Assembly (NCBI GenBank): GCA_023384415.1
Contig: JAHDWJ010000013.1
Coordinates: forward strand, 56,066-120,065
Length of the DNA: 64,000 nucleotides
Origin: Anaerolineae bacterium
Lineage (GTDB): Bacteria > Chloroflexota > Anaerolineae > Promineifilales > Promineifilaceae
Reading direction: 5' to 3'
The notes under the pieces were generated by a model. It ran no database searches, was not told the DNA's origin, and saw only the letters and a program-made list of their open reading frames with translations. The position numbers were made by a program, and so were the translations under genes. Of this stretch, positions 8,387 to 15,395 are shown in pieces. The first letter of the stretch is position 1; each line of letters starts with the position of its first letter.

Positions 8387-9226
8387 ATGGCTCGCCTCTA
8401 CGTTTTCCTCATCGAAAATCGCATTGGTATCTATATTTTTTGTGCCCTGGGGCTGTTCTGGTTTGCCAGCAGTTTGTGGCGGGCACGCAGTCGGCTGCGT
8501 GTGGCGGTCTTTTCCATTGAACGAGAAAGTGCTGCCCGTCAACAGAACAATGCCCTTATTGTACTTTTGCTCCTGTTGGCTGTTGTGGGCATGGTGATCT
8601 ATGTCAACGCGGCCATCCGTCCTACTCTTCCCCCGGAGATGCTGGTACCCCCCACCTTCACCCCGGATATTTTTGCCACGCCTCTGGCTTCACCGACGCC
8701 CTTAATTACCCCCCTCTCCGTAGGGGCCAGCCCTACCCCATTTTTGGTAGCCACAGCAACGCTTCCCCCTGGCATTTTGCCGGCAACGGGTGGCTCTGTG
8801 CAGACGCGGCCGCCGCAAGCCACCCCTTCTGCCAATAACACCCCGGCCCCTAACCCTGGCGGCAATCAAGGGGATGATAATAACGCGGCCGCACCCCCAC
8901 CCCCTCCCATTTCCGGCTGCGGGTCCGGTATAAACATCAGCAGCCCCACCACCGGCAGCACTATTCAAGGGGTAATCACCATCAGCGGCAGCGCGGATGC
9001 ACCCGATTTCTTTTTTTACAAATTGGAGATCAACGGGCCAGAAACGGGGGGCGTTTGGGCGTCACTGCTCAATGCTGTCGTCCAGCAACCGGTGAATAGT
9101 GGCTCATTAGCGGTCGCCAATTTAGGGGGATGGACTGGTGGCACTTATCTCATCCGGTTGACGGTCGTAGATTTGACTAGTAATGAGGTAGGAAGCTGCG
9201 CCGTCCAGGTGACAATCGCTGAATAA
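8387..9226 (+). CDS. Membrane-anchored protein with Pro/Thr-rich linker and Ig-like domain
   Basis: The 279-residue protein has two N-terminal transmembrane segments (about residues 8-27 and 53-73), a long TP-rich linker (PTFTPDIFATPLASPTP and similar), and a C-terminal beta-rich domain from about residue 180. That domain opens SGCGSGINISSPTTGST and ends GGTYLIRLTVVDLTSNEVG, the style of bacterial Ig-like or fibronectin-like surface domains. The open frame extends to a TTG at 8378, but ATG 8387 (MARLYVF) is the more natural start. It probably displays the Ig-like domain outside the membrane. No enzymatic motif is visible. The same architecture (anchor, TP-rich linker, exposed domain) recurs at 26414, 11533 and 13844. 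Confidence 0.6.
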   Translation: MARLYVFLIENRIGIYIFCALGLFWFASSLWRARSRLRVAVFSIERESAARQQNNALIVLLLLLAVVGMVIYVNAAIRPTLPPEMLVPPTFTPDIFATPLASPTPLITPLSVGASPTPFLVATATLPPGILPATGGSVQTRPPQATPSANNTPAPNPGGNQGDDNNAAAPPPPPISGCGSGINISSPTTGSTIQGVITISGSADAPDFFFYKLEINGPETGGVWASLLNAVVQQPVNSGSLAVANLGGWTGGTYLIRLTVVDLTSNEVGSCAVQVTIAE

Positions 9227-9249
9227 GATTTTTAACCGTAACTACTAAG

Positions 9250-9301
9250 CCTTCCGAAGATTTTCCCACCGGGGATCATTGGCAACAAAGCCTTCGGAAG
9301 G
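9250..9301. repeat. Palindromic intergenic repeat, copy A
   Basis: CCTTCCGAAG (9250-9259) and its inverse CTTCGGAAGG (9292-9301) flank a 32-bp core. Copies B (13691-13746), C (26338-26394) and D (43054-43110) share the arms, the spacing and, for B and D, the core. This copy lies between convergent genes. It resembles a REP- or MITE-like non-autonomous element. Confidence 0.75.
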
Positions 9302-9368
9302 TTATATCACCAGAGAGGGTTAGCAGTTACTTTTAGCCACGAATTGGGCGAATCGCGGCAAAACCAGT

Positions 9369-9923
9369 TCAGGCATTGAGGTCGTAATAGCACAGCATGG
9401 CATCCCCATAACGGCGTTGGTCAGTGAGGAGCAGGCCGGTGAGGGGGAGAGGTTCATATTCGCGGGGATCAATTTGCACGACAACCAATCCCCCTTCGTT
9501 GAGATATTCTCGCGGCCGCGTATCTATAATCTGCATGACCTCAAGCCAGATCCCTTTGTACTGGGGAGGCGCTACAAAAATTAAATCAAATTTTTCTGCC
9601 GGGGGATGGCGCAAATAGGCCAGGGCATCCATACGCATCACTTTGGCCCCCGCTTCCAAACCGGTATGACGCAAATTGTCATGGATCACCCGGATGGCCG
9701 CCTGGGCCGTATCAATAAAAACCACCTGGCTGGCATCCCGGCTCAACGCCTCAATTCCCACCTGCCCCGTACCAGCAAACAAATCCAACCAACGACTGCC
9801 GGGTACAAAATCGCCCAGGACGTTGAACAGGCTGGCTTTGACTTTCTCCGGGATGGGCCGGGTACTGTTGCCGGGAACTATTTTCAGTTTGCGCCCTTTG
9901 GCGCGGCCGCTAATGACACGCAT
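9369..9923 (-). CDS. rsmD: 16S rRNA (guanine966-N2)-methyltransferase RsmD
   Basis: The 184-residue Rossmann methyltransferase starts with the RsmD signature MRVISGRAKGRKLK, followed by TRPIPEKVKASLFNVLG. The S-adenosylmethionine-binding motif I is WLDLFAGTGQVGIEAL. Motif IV reads IFVAPPQYKG instead of the usual DPPY; the acidic residue is missing, yet the rest of the motif is intact. The enzyme would methylate G966 of 16S rRNA in the small subunit. It faces away from the flavoprotein gene at 10044. A GCGGCCGC octamer spans the start region. Confidence 0.9.
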   Translation of the reverse strand: MRVISGRAKGRKLKIVPGNSTRPIPEKVKASLFNVLGDFVPGSRWLDLFAGTGQVGIEALSRDASQVVFIDTAQAAIRVIHDNLRHTGLEAGAKVMRMDALAYLRHPPAEKFDLIFVAPPQYKGIWLEVMQIIDTRPREYLNEGGLVVVQIDPREYEPLPLTGLLLTDQRRYGDAMLCYYDLNA

Positions 9924-10043
9924 AGAGAGATGTTTTTACCGCGAAGACGCCAAGAGCGCAAAAATTTTGCGCGGCGTATAGTCCCACGCTCTTTTTAATA
10001 TCACTTTCACCTCAACCGTTTCTATTTTCAAAGGAGCGAAGTT

Positions 10044-10994
10044 ATGAAAGTTATCATCATTGGCAGTGGCGTGATTGGGTTGACAAGTGGGGTAGTGCTG
10101 CAAGAGGCGGGTTGGCCGGTGCGTATCATCAGCCGGGAAATGGCCGCCCAAACGACATCTGCGGCCGCGGCCGCCATCTGGTACCCTTACAAAGCATATC
10201 CGCCGGAACGGGTGCTGGCCTGGAGCAAACGCTCCTACCAGGCATACCAAACCCTTAGCCACCACCCGGCGGCCGGGGTCACTCTAGTACGCCTGCATGA
10301 GCTGCTCCCGTACCCGGCCGGTGAGCCGTGGTGGCAGGCTGCCGTACCTGAATATCGTCACCTGGCGGCCGCAGAGTTACCCCCAGGGTATGCCGCCGGT
10401 TATGAACTGACCGTCCCGCTCATGGAAACCCCCATTTACTTGGGCTATTTGCAGGAGCGATTTCGGGCAGGTGGGGGGCAGATAGAGCAGCAAGAGGTGA
10501 AGGAGCTAAAGGAGTGGGCGCGGCCGCAAACAATCATCATCAACTGCACTGGCTTAGGAGCGCGAGAGCTGGTCAACGACAACCAGCTTTACCCCATACG
10601 GGGGCAAATCAGCCGGGTTATCACCCCTGGATTTATCCCCACTATTCTGGATGAACATAACCTGGCCGGCCTCACCTACATCATTCCCCGGCGTGATGGA
10701 GTCATCATTGGCGGGACGGCCCAAGAAAAAGATGCGCGGCCGCAGCCAGATGAACATGACAGCCAGGGCATCTGGCAGCGGGCCGTGCAGTTAGTCCCCC
10801 AATTGGCCTTTGGTGAAATAGCTGAACAGCGGGTGGGGTTGCGCCCTGGCCGGGCTGCCGTCCGCCTGGAACAGCAGTGGCTCACTCCCGAGTGCCCCAT
10901 CATCCACAATTACGGGCACGGCGGGGCCGGGTTCACCCTCTCTTGGGGGTGTGCCTATGAACTGTTAACCTTATGTCAAGCGTTGAAAAGTTGA
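10044..10994 (+). CDS. FAD-dependent D-amino-acid-oxidase-like oxidoreductase
   Basis: The 316-residue flavoprotein has an N-terminal dinucleotide-binding fold (VIIIGSGVIGLTSGVVL), followed by AAAAAIWYPYKAYP, a conserved segment in D-amino-acid oxidases. The C-terminal part contains NCTGLGARELVND, YPIRGQ, YIIPRRDGVIIGGTAQ and the closing NYGHGGAGFTLSWGCA, all typical of the DAAO family. It would oxidise a D-amino acid (or glycine-like substrate) to the imino acid with release of H2O2. There is no peroxisomal signal, as expected in a bacterium. A ribosome binding site AAAGGAGC precedes ATG 10044. It has five GCGGCCGC sites, two of them overlapping, which encode an AAAAA run. Confidence 0.85.
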   Translation: MKVIIIGSGVIGLTSGVVLQEAGWPVRIISREMAAQTTSAAAAAIWYPYKAYPPERVLAWSKRSYQAYQTLSHHPAAGVTLVRLHELLPYPAGEPWWQAAVPEYRHLAAAELPPGYAAGYELTVPLMETPIYLGYLQERFRAGGGQIEQQEVKELKEWARPQTIIINCTGLGARELVNDNQLYPIRGQISRVITPGFIPTILDEHNLAGLTYIIPRRDGVIIGGTAQEKDARPQPDEHDSQGIWQRAVQLVPQLAFGEIAEQRVGLRPGRAAVRLEQQWLTPECPIIHNYGHGGAGFTLSWGCAYELLTLCQALKS

Positions 10995-11070
10995 TAGCCG
11001 CCATTTTCATGGCAGACAAAAGACAGCCTTACACCAACCATCCACCCTTCGCCAACCGCCTTAAAACAAA

Positions 11071-11097
11071 AAAGCACCCAATTGGGTGCCTCTTTTT
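11071..11097 (-). terminator. Intrinsic terminator of the tRNA-Met gene
   Basis: On the minus strand a GCACCC-AATT-GGGTGC hairpin (11074-11089) follows directly after the tRNA and ends in TTTTTTGTTTT. The A-rich left side also makes it usable in the other direction for the flavoprotein gene. Confidence 0.8.
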
Positions 11098-11099
11098 AG

Positions 11100-11171
11100 T
11101 AGCGGGGACAGGATTCGAACCTATGACCTTCGGGTTATGAGCCCGACGAGCTGCCACTGCTCCACCCCGCA
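11100..11171 (-). tRNA. tRNA-fMet (CAT), initiator type
   Basis: The 72-nt minus-strand sequence folds as a cloverleaf with a CAT anticodon. The anticodon stem has the three consecutive G-C pairs (GGG/CCC flanking CTCATAA) typical of initiator tRNA. The TTCGAAT T-loop is canonical. The 1-72 position is unpaired (T1 opposite T72), as expected for formylatable initiators, which normally have C1-A72. The CCA end is not encoded. The D-loop is one base shorter than in E. coli. Confidence 0.93.
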
Positions 11172-11184
11172 ACAACAAGAGAGG

Positions 11185-11212
11185 ATTATATCACCCTTTA
11201 TGCATCTGTCAA
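11185..11212 (-). promoter_or_regulatory. Promoter of tRNA-fMet
   Basis: On the minus strand a consensus TTGACA (11207-11212) and TATAAT (11185-11190) are separated by 16 bp, ending 13 bp upstream of the tRNA 5' end. Confidence 0.8.
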
Positions 11213-11230
11213 AAATTTCACAAACTCGTT

Positions 11231-11259
11231 TTGACGTTACACCGCTCTTTTGTTACACT
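11231..11259 (+). promoter_or_regulatory. Promoter of the cobalamin-riboswitch operon
   Basis: TTGACG (11231-11236) and TACACT (11254-11259) are separated by 17 bp and lie about 18 bp upstream of the riboswitch P1 stem. It is back to back with the tRNA promoter. Confidence 0.7.
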
Positions 11260-11276
11260 TCGGCCACATTATTCTC

Positions 11277-11403
11277 CAACATATTCCTGGTGTCTTCTGC
11301 CCCGGATGGCAAGACATAATGGCGAAACCGGTGTGAGTCCGGTACTGTCCCCGCAACTGTAAGGGGGTATTCCCCAAGTCAGGTCGCCCACCAGGAATGT
11401 TGT
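11277..11403 (+). ncRNA. Cobalamin (B12) riboswitch aptamer
   Basis: The P1 stem is formed by CAACATATTCCTGG (from 11277) and CCAGGAATGTTG (ending 11402). Inside lie the family's conserved blocks in order: the GCCGGTGTGAGTCCG-like segment (ACCGGTGTGAGTCCGG at 11327-11342), the B12 box CTGTCCCCGCAACTGTAAG (11345-11363) and CAAGTCAGGTCGCCCACCAG (11375-11394). The start GGTG...CTTCTGCC matches the usual 5' entry. It precedes a terminator hairpin and a four-gene transport operon, so it should switch expression off when adenosylcobalamin or related B12 forms are abundant. Confidence 0.95.
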
Positions 11404-11465
11404 TTTCTAATCCTCGTGGGCAAGGGTTGGGAACAGTCCATTGGCTCCCCCAGTGACTCTTCCTC

Positions 11466-11496
11466 AACCCGATGCGCTAACGCATCGGGTTTTTTG
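11466..11496 (+). terminator. Riboswitch-controlled intrinsic terminator
   Basis: AACCCGATGCG (11466-11476), a CTAA loop, then CGCATCGGGTT and a T run form a strong Rho-independent terminator 37 bp before the first gene. Located just after the aptamer, it is the likely expression platform, with the GGGTTGGGAAC segment (about 11424-11434) as a possible antiterminator partner. Confidence 0.85.
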
Positions 11497-11532
11497 ATCC
11501 CCATGAGGGCTGTTCACCTTTGAGGAGTAGAC

Positions 11533-13668
11533 ATGCCCTACAAAATTCGTTCCTTGTGGTTCTTTATCCTATTGTTGTTTCTTATCGGCTGGGGGCGAAC
11601 CAGCGCGGCCGCGTCCAGCCAACCCCCATTTCCCAACCAGATACAAGCCGTCAGTGCGGCCGCGCACTGGCTCGTTACTACCCATCAAAACAGTGACGGT
11701 GGCTACAGCAGTTTCAGCACCGGGGCCAATATCGCTCCCTCAGATATAAGCGGGACCTTAGACGCCATTCTCGCCTTAGGTAGTGCCGGGTACGATGTAC
11801 GTCTCCCATACCCTGGTCACACCGCCAGCCCGGTTGATTTTCTGGCCGCCAACAGGGACGCTTTATTAACCTATGCCCAACAAGATGGCAGTTCCGCTGG
11901 AAAGCTGATTTTGGGTCTTCTAGCCACCCATCAAGACCCTCGCACCTTCGCCGGGCATGATTTTGTGGCCTTGCTAGAGGAGCAGCTAGACAGCCAGGGT
12001 TCTTATAACAGCAGCACCCCATACCAACAAGCGTTAGCTATCCTCGGCTTAAGCGGGGCTAAAGTGACCATTCCCGACACCGCTCTGTTGTGGCTGGCGG
12101 ATCGTCAAAGTCAGGAAAATGGGCTGGCTGGCTCCTGGGATGATGGGTTTGGCACCAACGGCAACAGTGACGCTACGGCTCTGAGTATCATGGCCCTCAT
12201 CGCCGGGGGAATGCCCAGCGATGATCCGATCATCGAAGACGCCCTGGCTTTTTTGGCGGCCACCCAAACAGAAAGCGGCGGCTGGGAATATGGGCCAGGA
12301 TTTGGGGCCAACGCTAACAGCACCGGGCTGGTTATTCAGGCGTTACACGCTGCCGGGCTGCGTTTTACCGATCCGGCAGGGGCATGGCGTCCGGCGGACA
12401 TCTCCCCCCTGGATTATCTGCTGAACAGTCAGAGCGGGAGTGGTGCTTTTACCATTGATTTTGGCAGCGGGCCGGTAGATGATTTTTATGCCACCGTGCA
12501 GGCCCTACCGGCTCTGGCCGGACAAAGCTGGCCGCTTAAGAGCCATCGCCTGGCCGTGCAGATGGCCGTCTCCTGTCTGCAAACCTTACAAGACCCGGCA
12601 ACTGGGGGGTGGGAAAGTTTTGCCGGGTTTGGGGTAGATGCTGGAGGCACCTCACGAGCGATTCAAGCTCTGGCGGCCGCCGGGGAAAACCCTACTGATT
12701 ATGTGGTGAATGGGATCAATGCGGTGCAGGCGTTAGAGAATTTGACCCCGGATTATGTGGCCGCAGGGCGCGGCGGCCGCGTCGGAACGATTATGCAGGG
12801 CGTGGCGGCCGCAGGCGGAAACATCACCGATTTCGCCGGGCTAGACCTGTACCTCACCCTCACCAGCCACATTTCCCCTACTGGGGAGTTAGATGACACC
12901 TCTTTTGGTGTCTTCAGCCACAGCCGCGCCCTGCTGGGGGCCATCGCCGCCGGATATGGAGACGAGGCCGCCCTGGAACCGGCGATTGGGTTTTTACTGG
13001 CAGCCGCTGTTGATTACGATTGGGGTGGGGCTGACAGTAACGGGATTGCCCTCCAGGTGCTGGGGCCACTAAACCTGGCCCAGCCAGAGATGCTCAAACC
13101 AATCCGGGCCAGCCAGTTGGCTGATGGCGGCTGGGGGTATGATGTGACCAGCCCCAGTTCTACCGCTGAGGTGGTGCGCGGCCTCATCGCTGTTGGCGAA
13201 AACCCGTTTACTCCGGCCTGGAGTGTAATCATGGATGGCCGATTGGTGAATCCGGCGCAGGCGGTGTTAGCCGCGCAAGGAGAAAATGGGTGCTGGCCTA
13301 ATTTATATGGCCCCGGAGATGATCCCTTTGCCACGACGGATGGGATTTTGCTGCTAACATCTCAACCACGAGTCTGGGGCGCGGCCGCGCCCACCGCAAT
13401 CGAACCAATATCCGCTGAAGCCACCCCGCTGCCGACAGCCACCGCTGAAACCATCGCCGAAACAGCCCCAACAACCGTTCCCGAAGCGACCGCGCCCACT
13501 ACCATCACCACAACTGAACCTGCGCCAGGCCGCCCCACACCCACCCCGGTATCCGATGACGTGGCGGCTGAGGCAGGCAGCGGCCGCAGCCGCACCTGGA
13601 TCATTGTCCTGGTTGTTTTCCTGGCTGCCGGGGGAGTGGGGGCTTATCTAGCTTACAATCGGAAATAA
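11533..13668 (+). CDS. Surface-anchored transcobalamin alpha-domain-like protein
   Basis: The 711-residue protein has a signal peptide (residues 1-27), a long alpha/alpha-toroid domain (about 35-590), a TP-rich stalk (about 610-680), a C-terminal transmembrane helix (WIIVLVVFLAAGGVGAYLAY) and a basic tail (NRK). The toroid consists of prenyltransferase/squalene-cyclase-type repeats such as NSDGGYSSF, ESGGWEYG, ATGGWESFAGFG and LADGGWGYD, each followed by a helix ending ALAAAGE or a similar segment. The same fold forms the alpha-domain of vertebrate intrinsic factor and transcobalamin. As first gene of a B12-riboswitch operon with ECF transporter subunits, it most likely captures cobalamin at the cell surface. 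No terpene-cyclase DxDD motif was noticed. Binding has not been shown; a general scaffold role is the alternative. Confidence 0.75.
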   Translation: MPYKIRSLWFFILLLFLIGWGRTSAAASSQPPFPNQIQAVSAAAHWLVTTHQNSDGGYSSFSTGANIAPSDISGTLDAILALGSAGYDVRLPYPGHTASPVDFLAANRDALLTYAQQDGSSAGKLILGLLATHQDPRTFAGHDFVALLEEQLDSQGSYNSSTPYQQALAILGLSGAKVTIPDTALLWLADRQSQENGLAGSWDDGFGTNGNSDATALSIMALIAGGMPSDDPIIEDALAFLAATQTESGGWEYGPGFGANANSTGLVIQALHAAGLRFTDPAGAWRPADISPLDYLLNSQSGSGAFTIDFGSGPVDDFYATVQALPALAGQSWPLKSHRLAVQMAVSCLQTLQDPATGGWESFAGFGVDAGGTSRAIQALAAAGENPTDYVVNGINAVQALENLTPDYVAAGRGGRVGTIMQGVAAAGGNITDFAGLDLYLTLTSHISPTGELDDTSFGVFSHSRALLGAIAAGYGDEAALEPAIGFLLAAAVDYDWGGADSNGIALQVLGPLNLAQPEMLKPIRASQLADGGWGYDVTSPSSTAEVVRGLIAVGENPFTPAWSVIMDGRLVNPAQAVLAAQGENGCWPNLYGPGDDPFATTDGILLLTSQPRVWGAAAPTAIEPISAEATPLPTATAETIAETAPTTVPEATAPTTITTTEPAPGRPTPTPVSDDVAAEAGSGRSRTWIIVLVVFLAAGGVGAYLAYNRK

Positions 13669-13690
13669 GTAACATCTCCATAAAATGTGT

Positions 13691-13746
13691 AACCTTCGGA
13701 AGGTTTGACCCAAGAGCTTGCCCATTACAGAAACCTTCCGAAGCTT
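13691..13746. repeat. Palindromic intergenic repeat, copy B
   Basis: AACCTTCGGAAGGTT and AAACCTTCCGAAG flank the core ACCCAAGAGCTTGCCCATTA. The inverse complement of copy D carries nearly the same core. This copy sits between the first two genes of the cobalamin operon. Confidence 0.8.
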
Positions 13747-13843
13747 CACCCCAACTTATTGAGGAGATACGGAAATAAGAACGAAGACCGAGGGATGTAT
13801 TTTGCCACGAATTAGAACGAATTCAACGTCTTTTTATCCACCC

Positions 13844-14548
13844 ATGACCCAGAGTAACATGCCACTCCATCGCTCCTTTGCTTTGTCGCCACGTCGGGTA
13901 ATTATCCTCATCCTTTTGCTTGGTCTGCTCTTGCCGACGCGGCTAGCGGCTCAGGATGAAAACCGGGCGGGCATCGTTGTCTGGCATGAGGAAGATTGGG
14001 TACAAACCGCCTGTGTCACCTTTAGCGAGGAGAGTATCAGCGGGGTTGAACTGCTCAACCGCTCGCGGCTGCAAGTGGAGCGGCAGGTTAGTGGGCTGGG
14101 GGAGATGGTGTGCCGCATCGGCCAGACCGGCTGCCCACCTACAGACTGCCTGTGCCAATGTAAAGGGGGTGCAGAGTGTACTTACTGGTCTTATTGGCAT
14201 CTGATTGAAGGGGAGTGGCAATATTCTCAGGTTGGGGCTGGGGTGTACCAGATACGGGATGGGATGATTGATGGCTGGGTGTGGGGGGCTGGCCGCTCTG
14301 GAGAAGCCCCTCAACCTCTGCCTACCACCCTGGATGACATTTGTTATATGCCGACACCCACTCCCCCAGCGGCAACGGCTTTGGCAATGGCTCAGGGGAC
14401 GGTAACGGCGGCCGCACCTTTTGTCACCCCCACTCCAGCAGGAACAACCGCTGCGGCCGCGTCCCCACTGCCAACGATTGCCTTTGCCGCTTTAGCCGGG
14501 GGGCTGCTTGGTTTTCTACTCCTCTCCAGAGGGAAAAGGCGAGGGTAA
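13844..14548 (+). CDS. Secreted Cys-rich protein, transcobalamin beta-domain/DUF4430-like
   Basis: About 234 residues: a signal peptide (PRRVIILILLLGLLLPTRLAAQ), one exposed domain, a TP-rich stalk and a C-terminal transmembrane helix with a basic tail (SRGKRRG). The domain ends in CTYWSYWHLIEGEWQ, then VGAGVYQIRDGMIDGWVWG, which follows the DUF4430 pattern (tryptophan/tyrosine strand, Y-x-V-x-DGD-x-x-x-W), the fold related to the C-terminal beta-domain of transcobalamin. Six cysteines cluster in MVCRIGQTGCPPTDCLCQCKGGAEC. Together with the upstream toroid protein it looks like a transcobalamin split over two anchored polypeptides. The frame reaches back to a TTG at 13802; ATG 13844 or 13859 is preferred because the signal peptide follows. 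The gene abuts the ECF S gene without a gap. Confidence 0.65.
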   Translation: MTQSNMPLHRSFALSPRRVIILILLLGLLLPTRLAAQDENRAGIVVWHEEDWVQTACVTFSEESISGVELLNRSRLQVERQVSGLGEMVCRIGQTGCPPTDCLCQCKGGAECTYWSYWHLIEGEWQYSQVGAGVYQIRDGMIDGWVWGAGRSGEAPQPLPTTLDDICYMPTPTPPAATALAMAQGTVTAAAPFVTPTPAGTTAAAASPLPTIAFAALAGGLLGFLLLSRGKRRG

Positions 14549-15391
14549 ATGAATATTACCAATGCCCGCCTGTCTACCTATTTGCGCTCACCCGTCTGGT
14601 GGCCCCAGATCAATTGGGGCCGCTGGCTTTCGGCGGGAATTTATGGGTTGAGTGGCCTCATTGGCGCGGCCGCGTTCGCCTACCCTTTCCTGCTGCGGCT
14701 GCGGGGGGAAGGGTTCAACAGCGGCCTGACCCTGGTGCTGACTACCGGGCTGCTCATGCTTTGCCTGTTAGTACTGCTGCTAGAAGTACAGGGGCAGGTA
14801 ATCAGTGCTAAAGTGGTGGCCGCGTTGGGACTGCTGGTGGCGGTGACGGCGATTTTACGCTTTGTAGACAACGCCCTGCCCATCCCCGGTGGTTTTAGCC
14901 CCATCTTTGCCCCGATCATTATTGCCGGGTATGTGTTTGGGGCGCGGTTTGGCTTTTTGTTGGGGGTTTTATCGCTGTTGGTCTCCGCCTTTGTCACCGG
15001 GGGGGTTGGCCCCTGGCTGCCTTACCAGATGTTTACGACGGGCTGGGTAGGCTTAACAGCAGGGTGGCTGCCTCATCCGGCGCGGCCGCGAATCACCCTT
15101 AGCATGTTGGCCTTATTCGGTCTGATCTGGGGGTTCCTCTTTGGGGCCATTATGAATCTGTACTCCTGGCCCTTTTGGGTGGGGGATGCGGCTCTAAGCT
15201 GGCTGCCTGGCTCTGATTTACGGACAACGCTCCATCATTACCTCACTTTTTATCTGGTCACTTCCCTCTGGTGGGATCTGATCGGGGCGGTGGGCAATCT
15301 CACCCTTATCCTGGTTCTTGGCCAGCCCACCATCCACGCCCTGGAGCGGTTCCGTCAGCGGTTCCACTTTGTGCAGCAGAGGCAGGGGTAG
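14549..15391 (+). CDS. ECF transporter S component, probably for cobalamin (CbrT-like)
   Basis: The 280-residue integral membrane protein has six or more predicted helices. It carries the S-component core: RFVDNALPIPGGFSPIFAPIIIAGYVFGARFGFLLGVLSLLVSAFVTGG, then VGPWLPYQMFTTGWVGLTAGWLP. The G-x-x-G-PWLP-Y/F-Q-M-F stretch is, from memory, characteristic of cobalamin-type (CbrT-like) S subunits. S components give ECF transporters their substrate specificity. ATG 14549 directly follows the TAA of the upstream gene, indicating tight coupling. The substrate is inferred from the riboswitch and from similarity, not proven. Confidence 0.8.
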   Translation: MNITNARLSTYLRSPVWWPQINWGRWLSAGIYGLSGLIGAAAFAYPFLLRLRGEGFNSGLTLVLTTGLLMLCLLVLLLEVQGQVISAKVVAALGLLVAVTAILRFVDNALPIPGGFSPIFAPIIIAGYVFGARFGFLLGVLSLLVSAFVTGGVGPWLPYQMFTTGWVGLTAGWLPHPARPRITLSMLALFGLIWGFLFGAIMNLYSWPFWVGDAALSWLPGSDLRTTLHHYLTFYLVTSLWWDLIGAVGNLTLILVLGQPTIHALERFRQRFHFVQQRQG

Positions 15392-15395
15392 GGGT

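Noticed and set aside
9606..9998. Plus-strand ORFs antisense to rsmD
   Set aside because: They are shadows caused by GC-rich codon bias; rsmD on the minus strand has full family motifs.
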